A DNA stretch of 30,549 nt from Saccoglossus kowalevskii (lineage: Eukaryota > Hemichordata > Enteropneusta > Harrimaniidae). Made by a program: the position numbers and the translations under genes. The stretch spans positions 553,203-583,751 of the forward strand of contig NW_003149271.1 of assembly GCF_000003605.2 (NCBI RefSeq). The letters are read 5' to 3'. The notes beneath the pieces were generated by a model that saw nothing but the letters and a program-made list of their open reading frames with translations, had not been told where the DNA came from and did not search any database. This document shows, piece after piece, positions 1-12,826 of this stretch (its first letter is position 1; each line of letters starts with the position of its first letter).

Positions 1-2836
1 TCAAAAGAAATGCACATTTTTTCTAAAAGATATTAATGAGTAAAAAGTTCTGTGGGTAGCAGATGGACACCACTGAAAACTAAAATCATAAGACCACTAA
101 ATAATACAATTATGGTAATCTCTGGGTACCCCATTTGGGGTTAAAAATTGAGCAGATTGAAATTTGGCCAATTTATGTCTGCTTTGGGAATCGAGTCTTT
201 GAAAAACAGCTGCAAGGCTTGAAGCCTGAAGCCACAAGGGGCAAGCAGAAGGTCAAAGCTTGCAGCAGCACTGCTTAAGCCATAACTGGAAAATCAGCAT
301 GAGTCATACACAGGAGAAGCAGGGAAAAATAAGATCTTGAATGTGATAAGGATCAAGTCCACATAAATAACGGATCAATACAATAATTTCTCATAACTCA
401 GCCAAGCAGAAGGCAATCTGCAGGAAATTCACTTTGGATTCAATTATAAGACAGTAAATTACACATAAGGGAGAGGTGGAAGTTCAACCACAATGAAATC
501 ATGAACACAAGTACCTGTTTAAAGCCTGTGTTGCTGGAGAAATGGACAATGTGATACGTTTTATTTTAACAGCCACGTGTCCATACATTAACGCCTTTTG
601 TGACTGTTAATAACCAAGAGGATAGTAATTTGAAGTACAACTCTGACAAAATGTTACACCAAATGAGTAAATAAAATGTAATACATCACTTAATCTATAC
701 TGATGACAGAATGCAAGTAGCTAGAATTTAACTTTTCCTTAACAAAACTGATGACTCCAGCTGTCATTTAGTTCTACATCTTACCTCAGTGAAAAGATTG
801 TATTAATAAGAAAAAACTAAAAAAAGCAGGAACAGCGAGTTATTTATTAGTTATTTAGTTAGTTATTAATTATTACATGCGTACAACAATTCTCACAATG
901 AATTTCCAGTAATATCACTAAATTTGAAACCACTGCCGCCCACAATACTGGTTCATTCGCAACACTAGCAATCTGAAACGTGCTCATTTTTTTTTTTTTC
1001 ATACCACAATGGGAATTATTATTGTAACGTATAATAACTTTTATAAATCACTATGTCCCACAGGTTAAACCCCGTAACGCAATAACTCAAGAGTATGACA
1101 CCAATCATAATTGGACACTATATTAATGATTGAAATGATTGATATAGAGGCCTGCCACTTCATGGCTAGCTCAAGGGAGTTAGTTTGCTAGGTGTAATTT
1201 TAAAAGTAATTTTCCAATCCAGTACACAGTGTAATACAAAGTTACATTAAGTTAGTTTTGCATATTTACTGAAATAGAGGTCAAATGATTATTGTTATTG
1301 TTATTTTACCGATAAACCATGAAAGAAAATCACAAGTAAAAATTTAGGACCGGTTGATAACAAAATATGAAATAAGAAATATCTTAACATTTATGATTTG
1401 AGGGTGTTCATAGGAAAGTATTTTTGCTTCATAGTCTTATAGAACTCAGAGAAACAAAGCTGCAGAATTTTGCAATTGGAAGAAAATTTCATAAAAATTA
1501 TAGTAAGACAATTACCGGTAGTAAATAAAATTCAATTTGGACTGGAATGAAAGAACTTTCTTATATATAATCACTGAAATACAAATACAGACATCACCAA
1601 TGTTTATCTACGATTTCTAGCTACTCTTTGTTTGGTAGTCTAGCTTTATCGCTTGCTGCGCAATGACCTTCGCCAATCAATGTCTGCAAATTCACTAGTT
1701 ACGTGTCTGAAAAAAGACAATATTGTATGTTAATAATAATCATTTCACAACTGACCAAAAAATTCCTGTTCTATAGTGGAAAAGAAACCCGTACACTGAA
1801 AACTTTTCAGCAGCACATGTGAAACTTTTTTCGAATACCACGTCAAAAAGCATTTCTCCAGCGTAAACATCTTTGTAGTTGACTTCAAAGTCGCACTATT
1901 CAAATGACACACCGTTGAAATGTCTGACACAGTTATGCGATTCTATACAATTTCACTCAACTATAACAATATGGTAGAAGACTTCCAAGGTCAATTCCTG
2001 AAGGGAAAGGAAGACGTAAAACATGGGTAATGTACATGTACAATCTTTACCAGAAGAATTGGCTCAAATAGACTGTAAAAGTAAATGGCTAAAAAGACAC
2101 AATTATATTTCTGGTAGCTGTCTTCACAAAAACTCAAACTAAAGAATAACATTACGTAATATGCTACAGTAATGTTAAAATGGTTATTTGATTAATATTA
2201 CATTTTAAAGCTGGGTGACAGTTCTGGACATTTTATTTGCCATAACTTTCTCTGCTGACAGTGCCAACTGTAGTATATTTCAACACAGAAAACATATTTG
2301 TCGTTCGGGACCATCTTGCTTCCATAATAGCATTTCAATGCACACTATACATTTCAGTTCACAAAACATACGACATCAGATATGAACATAGCCAGCAAAT
2401 ATGGTAAGCATAAAACATCAAAACAGACAAGAAACACAGCATACGATAACCACAAACTCATCAAGGCTGTTGCTAAGCAACCTTTCCATTCTATAAAACA
2501 GTAGTGTAAGGCACATCAAAGATAGCATTAACAGAGGGCCTTTACACCATCTGTTACATATCCCATACTAGCCTATAATTGAGTTAAAAGAAAACAACTT
2601 CCAACACTGAGAAAACAAAAACACACATAGGATTTTGTCAATACAACTAGTCAGTCTACTCTATAGCTATTCTTCCATCTATTACACAGCAATCCTATTC
2701 ACTGGAGGGGAATGTTGTTTCCACATATCAATACACAGATTCTAGTTTTAACATAATGCTATTGATTTCAGATCAAAGTGCCAAGTAGTGTAATAAAGTC
2801 CGGATGTCACTTCGAATTATTATCTTCTATCCACAG
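1..2836. other. AT-rich stretch without a recognisable gene
   Basis: No ORF above about 61 codons. Small perfect hairpins occur, for example AGGCT-TGA-AGCCT at 215-227 and GCAAGC/GCTTGC at 241-263. One TACCGGTA lies at 1513-1520. Could be intron of the minus-strand gene or intergenic. Confidence 0.7.
838..878. repeat. Short degenerate TTAGTTATT repeat
   Basis: Imperfect tandem copies of TTATT/TTAGTTA produce an AT-rich low-complexity stretch of about 40 bp. A run of 13 T follows at 987-999. Confidence 0.6.
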
Positions 2837-3139
2837 GAGTGGAATAAAGAATACATTTATCTGCATTTGAAACCATATTTGCTCTATTAGAAGCGCAGCC
2901 TTCAATTTATTTAAAATCATTTAATTAAATCTTTGAGAGTGAAATAAAGAATACATTTATCTGCATTTGAAACAATACTTGCTCTATTAAAAGCGCAGCC
3001 TTTAATTTATTTAAAATCATTTAATTAAATCTTTGAGAGTGGAATAAAGAATACATTTATCTGCATTTCAAACCATATTTGCTCTATTAGAAGCGCAGCT
3101 TTCAGTCTGTTTAAAATCATTTAATTATATCCTTGAGAG
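2837..3139. repeat. Tandem repeat, three 100-bp units
   Basis: Three units in exact 100-bp register start at about 2841, 2941 and 3041, differing at only a few positions; the third diverges toward its end. Each contains GCTCTATTAGAAGCGCAGCC or a close variant at 2881, 2981 and 3081, followed by an AT-rich stretch ending TTTGAGAG. There are no length changes, which suggests recent duplication. The AGAAGC-GCA core resembles the internal motif of the element at 18802-18985. Confidence 0.95.
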
Positions 3140-4494
3140 CCATATTTTTTTTCATAATTCAGGCATCATATATTTTTTTTTTTTTTAATTTGTTAATTTT
3201 GCCCCAGCTAGACATAATTAGATATATGTCTCACCAAAACGTATGCCCATTTGGACAACTATACCGGTACCGGTTCTCAGGTATAGGGTGTCAGATTAGA
3301 CAAGAAACTTTAAAAACTTAAGTGTTGATATATTCACCAACATTGTCATGTGAGATAACCTTTCCTTTACTACAAGGGCTAGAGTTTATCAGCATATAAA
3401 CCAAAGAGGTGTGAAATAAAACTATCAAATCCAATGTTACTACGGTAACACGCAATGATATAAAGATAAATGGGACAAAAGTCAATGGAACAAATAAAGG
3501 CTTGTCAAAGTGCACTGAAATGGAATCTCAGTGAAGCTTTTAAAACAGAAGCCGCCTAATAATTTGTAAATTAGGAGGGGGAAGGGCATCGCTCCTCCTA
3601 AACTTCATTTGTTCACAGCATGCTTATTGACATTAATTTTTCCCTGGGTAGATACACTAACCACTACACACCAGGTTAGGAGAATTGGTCATGGCTATAC
3701 AAGAACTGGTGTTAATAGTAGACAAACTCACTTTTCGAAACTGATGAAAAATAGTTGTTTCTGCCTACATTAGTGATGAATGCAGTTATCAACTGGTCCA
3801 CAAGTGGTGCCCGGTTAACACTGGGATATTTGCCAAATAGTCCAGAACATCAAACAAAGTTGCTAAACCAGTACTGCACAGTTAATATTTGTACTCTTAC
3901 TCAAAAGGTCATCAGGAGAGGCAATAATGACGTTCAGCGTCCGGAACTGTCATCTGCCACAAATAACTTGCAATAATCGATATGCTGGTGAGCAACGATA
4001 ATTCCATACTCAGCAGATCTTTATGAACAATCCAGATAGAATTTGTCACTACCAAAACTATGACATGCACAGTGACAACAAGCTTGGCTTGGCCCAGACA
4101 CCTTATCTGAGAAATACATCAAAGGATTGGAAAAAGAACAAGATAAGTTGTATCAACAAAAGAGTGCAGCTGTGTACCTATAGAGGCGTTTACTTTACAT
4201 ATAATATGAATTACTGTCATCATCACCATCAACTGGTAAATAAATCATCCACTTAACCGATATCTGTGTTTATCAAAGCATTGCACAACAGCAGGGGAAA
4301 ACACTAACAAGTTTGCTTTAAAGGGCTGTGGTCATCCCCATGCGTCTTATTCAATATGGGTCCCATGCAACGAACACAAGTGTAATATGCATTGTTTACA
4401 CAAATTACTCAAGAATGTGATGCAGTGCAAACCACTTTAAGACAGACCAGGAGAAGAAGTTAGGAGAAAACTTTCAGAATGGTTGTATTAAAGC
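3140..4494. other. No recognisable gene
   Basis: Begins with T-rich low complexity, then overlapping TACCGGTA/TACCGGTT at 3262-3275. Competing short hairpins around TTAGGAGG (3571-3578) and CCTCCTAA (3594-3601). ORFs of 62-77 codons here show no family features. Confidence 0.65.
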
Positions 4495-4690
4495 GGGGAA
4501 GTCATCACCTGCGCATGCGTCAGATGGCCATAGCGCGTCATCGTTTACAAAGAAGCGTCTACCTATGAGCCTTTGCATTTTCAGCATGTGTTGTTATCGT
4601 CGTTTGGGACTCAATTCTCGCACGCGCATGCTCGTGCGCAGGTGGCGACCCTCTCGCTTTAACATCAGGGGTTCAGTTAGTTTTCTTTTA
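4495..4690. promoter_or_regulatory. Isolated CpG-rich patch with NRF1-like sites
   Basis: By hand I count about 16 CpG dinucleotides in roughly 185 bp, in otherwise CpG-poor DNA. TGCGCATGCGTC at 4510-4521 is nearly a full NRF1 consensus (YGCGCAYGCGCR), and CGCGCATGCTCG plus GTGCGCA follow at about 4623-4640. AGATGGCCAT at 4523-4532 resembles a YY1 core. A plus-strand ATG ORF of 73 codons starts inside at 4565. It may be a promoter, an internal alternative start or an enhancer; it could also be a young CpG-rich mobile fragment. Confidence 0.3.
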
Positions 4691-5578
4691 TTACCCTTGC
4701 ACACATATTCAAACATCAAAAACTCCTGGGGTATGTACTGTTGGCCAGCTTCACAAGAACCCAGTGAAGTAAAGCAGATTAATTGAGTTGAAGCTAGGCA
4801 CTTATTACAGCGGTCTTGGATTCTAGGCTATGGCCGCAAGACTCATAAGAAATCTGTGGGAAAAATTAGAGTGTGGAGCGCCTGGAACGAGCTCAGTGTG
4901 TGGCATGAAGGGAGAAGATTAGTCCTAAATCATAAGCTCTGACACATTTATAGGGGATATCAAACTGAACAGCCTTCTGTAAGTCAACAGACATGTGCAG
5001 TGATGATGGTAAAACCACTCAAGGCAACATGTAAAGCTGAGACCTTTGAAAATTTGGTTTTATTTTACAAGGCAGTAAAAACTATATTTTACTATATGGA
5101 TGGTCATTTCATCACTTCCTACACTGTAGTTACAGTCAATAAAGATATTGATACAGCTGATGAATATTTCATGCATATGATGCCATTGGGCAAGTGGAAA
5201 GTAACTGATGATTTCTCATATTCAGATAAAAAAATGGTGATGTGTATTAGTCGGAAACGAAATTTTTTTTATTAAACTGCAACTGATGCATGGAAAGGAA
5301 CACCTTAAAACTTTGCCACAACAAAAGATTATCCGAGCTAGAACATTGACTGCAATCAACATTCAGCTTCATATAATGTTCATTTTAAACCGATACATCA
5401 AACACATACAACATGTACATGCAACTTTGGGTGGTACACAAAATTCTAATATGATTGGTTTACCGAATGTGCGAATGTATGACTCACAAGTTGTGGTCAA
5501 AACCATTATGTACCGGGGTAAATGCTTTCCTTTTGAAACTAGTTAGTGCTAAGTTGCAGATCAGTTTACCCATGGACA
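4691..5578. other. No recognisable gene; two small plus-strand ORFs
   Basis: A 90-codon ATG frame at 5003-5275 and an 86-codon frame at 5286-5546 follow one another. The first has a fairly protein-like mix (for example VNKDIDTADEYFMHMMPLG), but neither is recognised and no splice signal or promoter singles them out. Confidence 0.5.
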
Positions 5579-5789
5579 TACTGTATAATACTTTATTTTC
5601 GCTTGGAATTTATTTTCGCTATTTTCGCTGAAGGGATGATTCCGTGAAAAAAAAATCCAGCGAATATACTTTTTTCCTATATTTCACATTAAACTCATGA
5701 AAAATCAGTGAAAATAAATTCCAAGCAAAACTCCTAAAAAGCCTTTTCAGCGAAAATTAATTCCAGCGAAAATAAAGTATTCCACTGTA
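5579..5789. mobile_element. MITE, TA-flanked, about 207 bp
   Basis: Terminal inverted repeats share AATACTTTATTTTCGCT: the left end starts CTGTATAATAC at 5581, and the right end, read on the minus strand, starts CAGTGGAATAC at 5787. TA flanks both ends (5579-5580 and 5788-5789), as expected for a Tc1/mariner-type target duplication. The arms continue imperfectly for about 45 bp and contain repeated TTTATTTTCGCT modules. A third module in minus orientation sits near 5710-5730. No coding capacity, so it is non-autonomous. Confidence 0.8.
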
Positions 5790-8700
5790 TTACATCCTAA
5801 GACAAACACCTAATGATCCATTCTTGGTTCCAAATCTTGAATGTAATAATAAACAGGAAGTGAGGAAGATTGCCCAAAGTGCAGACAAGGTAAAAACCAT
5901 CTTGGCTGAAATTAGTCTTTAGGGGAGATAAATAAACATTGGCAGCCATAAAGTGAAATGGCTAACAAAATATTTACACTAGAAAATAGGATATGCTGTC
6001 TTGAAAGGGGAAGAGAGAAGAAAAACAGCTTTCATGTAATTTGGATCAAATAAACAAACTCCAGCAAGTTTTTTGTTGGTGGTTTATGTCACCTTGTCAG
6101 TTTTAGCTTGTTGGTTTAATGATGTGATGTCAGTTGTTTTTTTCTCAGTTATCATGTTCTCACTAGAAAAATTTTGCACCAGGTAATTAAAAACGGCAAT
6201 GTACTTACAAATGCAAGTGCAAGTGTACTTTGCAAATGATCGTCAGTGTTGCTTTGGCCATTTTTGAATGCTTTATGCTCGCAAAACATGTTCTCATGAG
6301 CTGATACTGACATCTCGTGTTGGCGTAACATGCTCACATTGTTTTCCTCATGTCACGTTGGCATAAAAGCGACACGCACAAGAAACAAGTAAACAAGCCC
6401 AGTTGTCAGACAAGTATGATGCTTTTATGGAGTACACTTGGTATACCTGTAACCACTCAGAAATTAGTGGCAGTGACCCCTCTCCTTGACTTTCTTTAAG
6501 TTCACTAAAGCTGACTTGTGTTGAAAATAAGCTACTTTGAGGCAGCAACGCATGGAGAAAGGCAAAGTTTGCTAATTTATGATGGTATCACACGTGCAAA
6601 GTGGTCAGGCATTGTCATGGTGGGGGTACTGCACAGTGAGCATAACCTGGTTTTTTTTTTACTCGTGGTGTATAATACATGAATTCTATATATATCCTGT
6701 AGTGTTCCCTTGTGCAAAATAACTTGATTTTGATGGGGATACAGAGTTAAACACTCAACAAGGGAAAGTTTTTCTGACATTGCGATACATCTCTAAAGAT
6801 AACTTTAAAAAATTTAACAAGGGTAAAACAGGAGGGCAGGGTGTCATGCAGTAAAACTGAAAAGTAAACAGAACTTTTCATCAAACCTGGGAATAAAAGA
6901 GCATTTGTGAAAGTACACTCAAGTTTTGTAATTACCTTGGGCCCTGCTGAGAGACATTGGAAATCATTTGCAGAAAGGTTATAAATGGACTGTATTGGAG
7001 TTTTAGCTACCATGTCATTTGAAATAGTTGAAGCATTACAAAAATTACAGTGCTTCATGTTCAATATGGTTCCATGCTACATATACATGAAAAATACATT
7101 GGTTATTTACACATAATCCAAACCTATGTTACGCAATGACTAGGCAATTTATTTCAGGTATACATTATTAATTTAAGATGCGGCAAACTCAGCAAAAGTC
7201 TCTTCTTACATTAATTCGGTTGATTTATGCTTTGAAAAAAATTCACTAAAATTACATGTAGCTATTTTGAAATAAGCAATTCAGGTAAAAATATAAACAA
7301 AAATAACAGGAGAGGCAAGACTCATTTTACTAATGTAGTCCTTTCTGCAAAAGGAGAGTTAAAAACAAAAATGCCTGTAGAAATATAAAACTTGTTAATA
7401 AATTCAACACGTGCCTTATTGAAAACTATATGCCTGACCTATTATGTTTAATGTAGTAATGGTGGCAAATCTTGAGTAAATAGACCTAGTTTCTTCATTT
7501 GCCAAATGACATTTCATGCACAGATGGCAAAAGTGGGCAAGGCAGACATCTCAAGATTAACACACAGAAATCCATTATCCAAAATCTCATTAAAATAAAT
7601 TACATCTGAAAAATAATTGCTGCCTCAATATGTTAAGTCTTGCACTCGAAACAGCATTAAATTCAGTATAGTGTTTCAAGATCCCTAACCCTAAATAAGA
7701 TCCAGCAAAGGGAATACAATTTTGTAAATAAAGTGAGTTATTCACAGGCAAGACAAATTCTCAACCAAGCTAGAAATTCACATTTTGCAAGCCCGAATGG
7801 ACCTGAATAATTCTGATGAAGACATGCAGGTCACTCAGTAAATTATAATGCAGTCTCAGGTTTTATCATTACTAATGTACATATTGATTTTATGTATCCT
7901 TTGCTCTGGTTCACTGCAGCACTTAAGTGATACAAGAAATCAAACAGCTTGTATTAACTGTGAACCGCATAAATACAAAAAATTTGGAATTGTGACTGCT
8001 ACAAAAATATATCCTGAGTAATCAATCAGTACTCTAGGACAAGAACGGGAGGGGGTTGGGGTGCCACATCCTATCCTGACAGCCCAGTAACCAGTATCAT
8101 CTGAGAGTTCAACGAAGGGTTCGAGCATATCAAATACTTAAGCTGCGCTAGCGCCCCTAGACTAGCTAGTCAGTAAACTAATTCCACAAGGCTTGGCAAT
8201 TATTTACTAGCCTCAGGCATTCATATGTCAAATCTGAGAAACAGTTCAAAACTCCAGTAAGTAAGTCTGAAGTTAGAGAGTAAAGTTCTATTGCATATAC
8301 AATGAAGACTCAATATTCGTACATTCTGTAAGAATCCCATGCATTTATGTGAAGATCCTGGCAAAATAATTCACATGAAAGTATACCACACTATTAAAAG
8401 GACTGTTATGAATATAAAATGTTGAAATAAAAATAATATGCAAGTAGATGCGAGTTTGCTATACTTAAAATATCATCTGAACATTGTTTGGGTCAAGCTT
8501 ATTGAAGATGCTCTAATAGAGCAAATACAGTACGTTAATTTTTATTATGGATATCGTATCAGACACTGTTTAGAACTGATATTTTTTTTTGGGGGGGGGG
8601 GGGTCGATGGCTGTAACTGCAGGGGCAAGGGGCTCTGCCATGGTTGTGGATTATTAAATATATATACAAAATCTGTCTGTACTTCATTTGCCCACTTCTG

Positions 8701-11700
8701 TGATTTATGCAAACACATGCACAACTAATAGACCTAATATGGCATATATCTAACAGAGTGAATGTAGTATTGCAATACTGTACAAATTCAAGTCTAAGTG
8801 AATCCCCTTTCTAGAGTAAAGTTTATTCAAACAACAGCATATCATTGCAAACAGTGATGATTAAGACAGTCTAAAAATAGTCTATACCGTGGGGAAATTT
8901 GCAGTGAATACTTTTCATCAATTTAATTTGTCTACAGTTTACAGTAGAAGAAGCCATTTAATATCAGGAGCTTGTACCAGTCAAATGAATGTTTATTTTA
9001 CAGGTTCGGGAACCACGACAACACCTGGCAGTTAAATCAGAGTGCTTCAATATAGGGTATCAGCAGTGGGTTACAAGTCAAAACAAAGCAATGCTGTTTT
9101 TGTTCATTGACTTCCTTAAAAGAAAAATATGAAAATTGATACGCACTGGAAACGTGCATTTTACAAACAGAATGTTCAGCATTCTCCCAGCAAAATAGCA
9201 AGAACACTGATGCTAACAGGAAGGACAATGATACGTACTAAAAATGTTATTTTGTTGATTTACCCACTAATACTTAACCTTTATCCTGTGGCTTCCATGT
9301 TGCATGGTTCTCACACAGAAGCCATACTGTTAAAGTTTTGGTGAAAATTATTTCCAGTCTCTCTCAACCTGCTATATTTGTTCTATTATAAGCAGATATA
9401 TAAATGTAGCATAAAAATTGTTTGTTTTATAACAAGTTTCTGAGGCTGTATCGCTACTTCTACCCAAGACTAACAATCCAAACTGACTATCGTATCTGCC
9501 AATCTCTGATAAAAATCTATAAGAGTCAAAAAATGCATTTATTGTGCACTGGATTGTCAAATCACGACTTATTTGACCATAGACACACCTCTGCTAAAAG
9601 CAGCTGATAACAGGATTACATGTGCTTCTATTGGATAATAGCACATAATAAACCAAATACGATATTAAGCCATTGTTCAGGATATCATACTGATGTCCTG
9701 CAGAGAGATCAAGATAGGCACATCACTGGAATCCTACTGCAGTATTACGCTAGAAATAAATGAAGGGACATGCACTGAGCGCAGTGATCCCACGATCCCG
9801 AACTATAATCTCAGCAGGAATCAATCCTCTAACAGAGAATGAACCAGCAGCAGACTACGTCCGCCACTTGGGGATGCAAACTAATAGTGTTTACGTGTAT
9901 GTCTGACTATCACTCAGATACACTAGTAACCTGCAGTAAAGAAGGATGAAAGCAAGCAGACTTCTATAATGCAGTGACTGTGGCAAAAAGGACATCTTAT
10001 GCACATGGTACAAATGTATAAGCTTGTATTCTGTCACAGGCAGACAGACATTGAAATCGATAAATATTAATTAACATCACCAAATATTTACAAGTCCTTG
10101 GCCTAAAAAATATCAAGAAGAAACATTATTTGAAGAAAGGCATACAGCCATCCTATGCGGATCCGAAAAAACAAGTCCATAAAACACTTTTTATTTTTGT
10201 TAAGTCAACATGGCTGTCTTGGGAATGATAAATGGTCTTCAACACAATACAATAAAAACTCAGCACTGCCAAAACAAATTAATTCCCCACCCTAGCACCT
10301 GAAGCAAATTAAAAGCTCCCATGAAGTAGAAAAAACTTATGAATGGGGTAAATGGAGTGTTCAGTACTTCCCACATGGGGTGGTAAAATCAGTTGTTTTT
10401 GTTTGTCAGTCTCAAATAATTACTGCAACAAGTCGGTTGACATGACCTCCTTTAAAGTAAACTGTATTGGCATTTATTGCTGCAGGCTGATATCTAGAGT
10501 TACCTGGTTGGGGCCAACAGTTTAAGTCGCAAGTCATACAAAAAAACACCATGGAAATATTTTTGGTTCTTTGATGTAAAACAACCACAATAAAGAAATA
10601 CAAAATTTAGTATTTTTTTTTTTAAAGTTTCAAACAAAAAATAAAATTCTTGCAGTCTTAAAAATTAAATTGCAATTGGAAATCTCTCCCTTCTCCCTTA
10701 ATCAAAACTTTTTAATAAAAATAATTTACGGCCGACTCCACCATACTAAAAACTTTACAAGTTGAGAAGTTTAGAAAAGGGCAAAAAGTGAATGACAAAA
10801 TTAGAACAACAAAAAGCAGAGTATATTTGTGAAAGAAAAAACACTAAAACAAAAATACTACAATTTATTAACAATTGTTCACTTAATACTGTTAAGTTTT
10901 TTTTTTTATATTCAATATTTACTGAGGATTGTTAAAATGACATAAAACAAATTCCAATGACCTTTTCACCCATCATTCATGAGAAAACAAGGAGCAATCA
11001 GAGCTTATGAAAGAAGAGAAATGCAACACCTCAGTTGATTGGTAAATGGCCTACTCAGCTCAAGGTGTTGATTAATCCATGAGCAGTTAAATGAATGAGT
11101 ATGACCCGATTCCCACCAACTTGAAGGCTTAGTTTATTTTCCCAAATCTGGTTTGGGATGGTTCCCGAGAATGTAATGAATCATTGTGACAAATGAAAAT
11201 TCCATGAAAGTCAAAGAATGGGAATGTTGCGATGACCGGGAATGTTCATTCAATGATAAAATTCCAATATTCACACTTTTCAAAACCCATTGTTTGAATA
11301 AAATTCTGCTGCCTGGATCTTTAGAGAATAGTGATTTGCGTTTTGTTGAATTATCAGGATCAAAGACAATTATAACGAGATATCACGAAAGTGTTGTGCA
11401 ATAACCACCAAGCTATTGAATAATGCAACAAGGTGAACTGAAGTTATTCAGCAGAGACCAACTTTCACAGACATGGTGGACACTTTTCATCATAAGTTCA
11501 GGGAATTTTTCATAAATAGAATGGCGATATTGAATACTATCAATTGGAAGTATAGCAACCAAGGCCAAAATAAAAATAAGTGTTGACTAAGTTTTGAATA
11601 AATTAATCCAGTCCACAACTGGATGTGATCTGAAGGATACCCTCTTGATAAATGTGAATACAATTGATCAGTGATGTGAATACAGACAGTTTTACACTTG

Positions 11701-12648
11701 TGCAATCGAACCAACACTTATAAGGTTTAGTCCCTTCAGATACTCCAAACAGAAATGGAGTAAACCAGTTCACTGTGCTAAAGGCACAGTACATGCAGGT
11801 CAAACTGGTCTGTATGCTGAAGACATCACTGGTACACAAGAGAAGGAATTGAGCATGAAAACACTAATGTAGTGCAGGGGACATAATAGAACATAATCAA
11901 TAGAGGGACAAAACACTAAGACTCATTCATAATCTGAACAACCCTATTTCTTTTTGCCATATTGCTCTGGATGTGCTCAGACTACTTTATGAGTAGCATT
12001 GCACCACAGGGGGTGAACCACTCTGCCATTGCTTCTTGGCCAGACCTGATGAGTAAACATTCAACATTGCTCTCTGACTCCACGGATTTCTTTTGGCCTT
12101 AAGACATGCAACAAAGCCAAATGTTCCACGCTTTTTAATATAAAGCAATTTGTGGTAATAGTTGTGAAAAGATGGTATAGAAGAACAATGTGTCTCAGCT
12201 GGAAAGGCATGACTCAATTGTCAGTGTCCATTACTCAGTCACCAACTGTGCCCTACTATGGATAGCAAAGCCACTAATAACACTGCAGAATACATTTTCA
12301 TTTGCTATTTGTTTTTGCTGGAGGGGTAAAATCAGCCAAATAAAATACTCCCTTTTTGTATGGTTTTGTATTAAGACAAATCAGTGAAAATAAACCATCT
12401 GATGGTCATGAACATGATCTTAAAAAAAAAAAGACTTTAAATTCACTGGCACCATGAAGGAGATTGCTTTGATGCCACACCTTGCCCTGATGCTCTTCAA
12501 AAGTCTATTTCCTTCAATTCCAACGAGTGGCATCAGAATAACCAAGTTCAAGGCCTGCTCGTGTTATCCCTAACTTACCTTTTTAGCAAAATATACCCAT
12601 ATAATGCAATCCACTCATGGTGTGACAGCAAAGCTGGCATTTACCAAA
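5790..12648. other. Long AT-rich stretch without a recognisable gene
   Basis: Only short ORFs on both strands, the longest about 105 codons on the minus strand at 6747-7064 with no recognised motif. Contains the G13 run at 8591, homopolymer T and A tracts near 10610, 10897 and 12422, and many AATAAA-like words expected from base composition. Consistent with intron or intergenic DNA. Confidence 0.65.
8591..8603 (+). repeat. Run of 13 G after a T run
   Basis: Nine T (8582-8590) followed by 13 G on the plus strand. A chance ORF reads through it as poly-Phe then poly-Gly. Such a tract can form a G-quadruplex. Confidence 0.95.
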
Positions 12649-12826
12649 TACACTTTAACCTCAATATAATGAACACCGTTATAATGAATTTCCTGATATA
12701 ATGAACACATAGCGTGTCTCTCACTCACAACAAACCCAATGTATTATGTGCTTCATTATAGTGAACATTTCACTATAACTAATTGTATGTCCCCCAAAGA
12801 GTTCGTTATAACGAGGCTACAGTGTA
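12649..12826. mobile_element. MITE, TA-flanked, about 174 bp
   Basis: The left end starts CACTTTAACCTC at 12651. The right end, read on the minus strand from 12824, starts CACTGTAGCCTC, and both continue into related TATAATGAAC / TATAACGAAC stretches to about 24 bp. TA dinucleotides flank the ends at 12649-12650 and 12825-12826. The repeated ATAATGAAC modules inside the left arm are typical of pogo/Tigger-like Tc1/mariner derivatives. No transposase is present. Confidence 0.82.

Noticed and set aside
3555-3601. Competing hairpins around TTAGGAGG/CCTCCTAA
   Set aside because: Short stems of 6-8 bp with no supporting context; no basis for a regulatory RNA.
6747-7064. 105-codon minus-strand ORF
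   Set aside because: First codon is not ATG, no recognisable motif, and composition like translated AT-rich non-coding DNA.
7683-7694. Telomere-like CCCTAACCCTAA
   Set aside because: Only two units; chance is sufficient.
8438-8728. 96-codon ORF containing a glycine run
   Set aside because: Created by reading through T9-G13; no other coding evidence.
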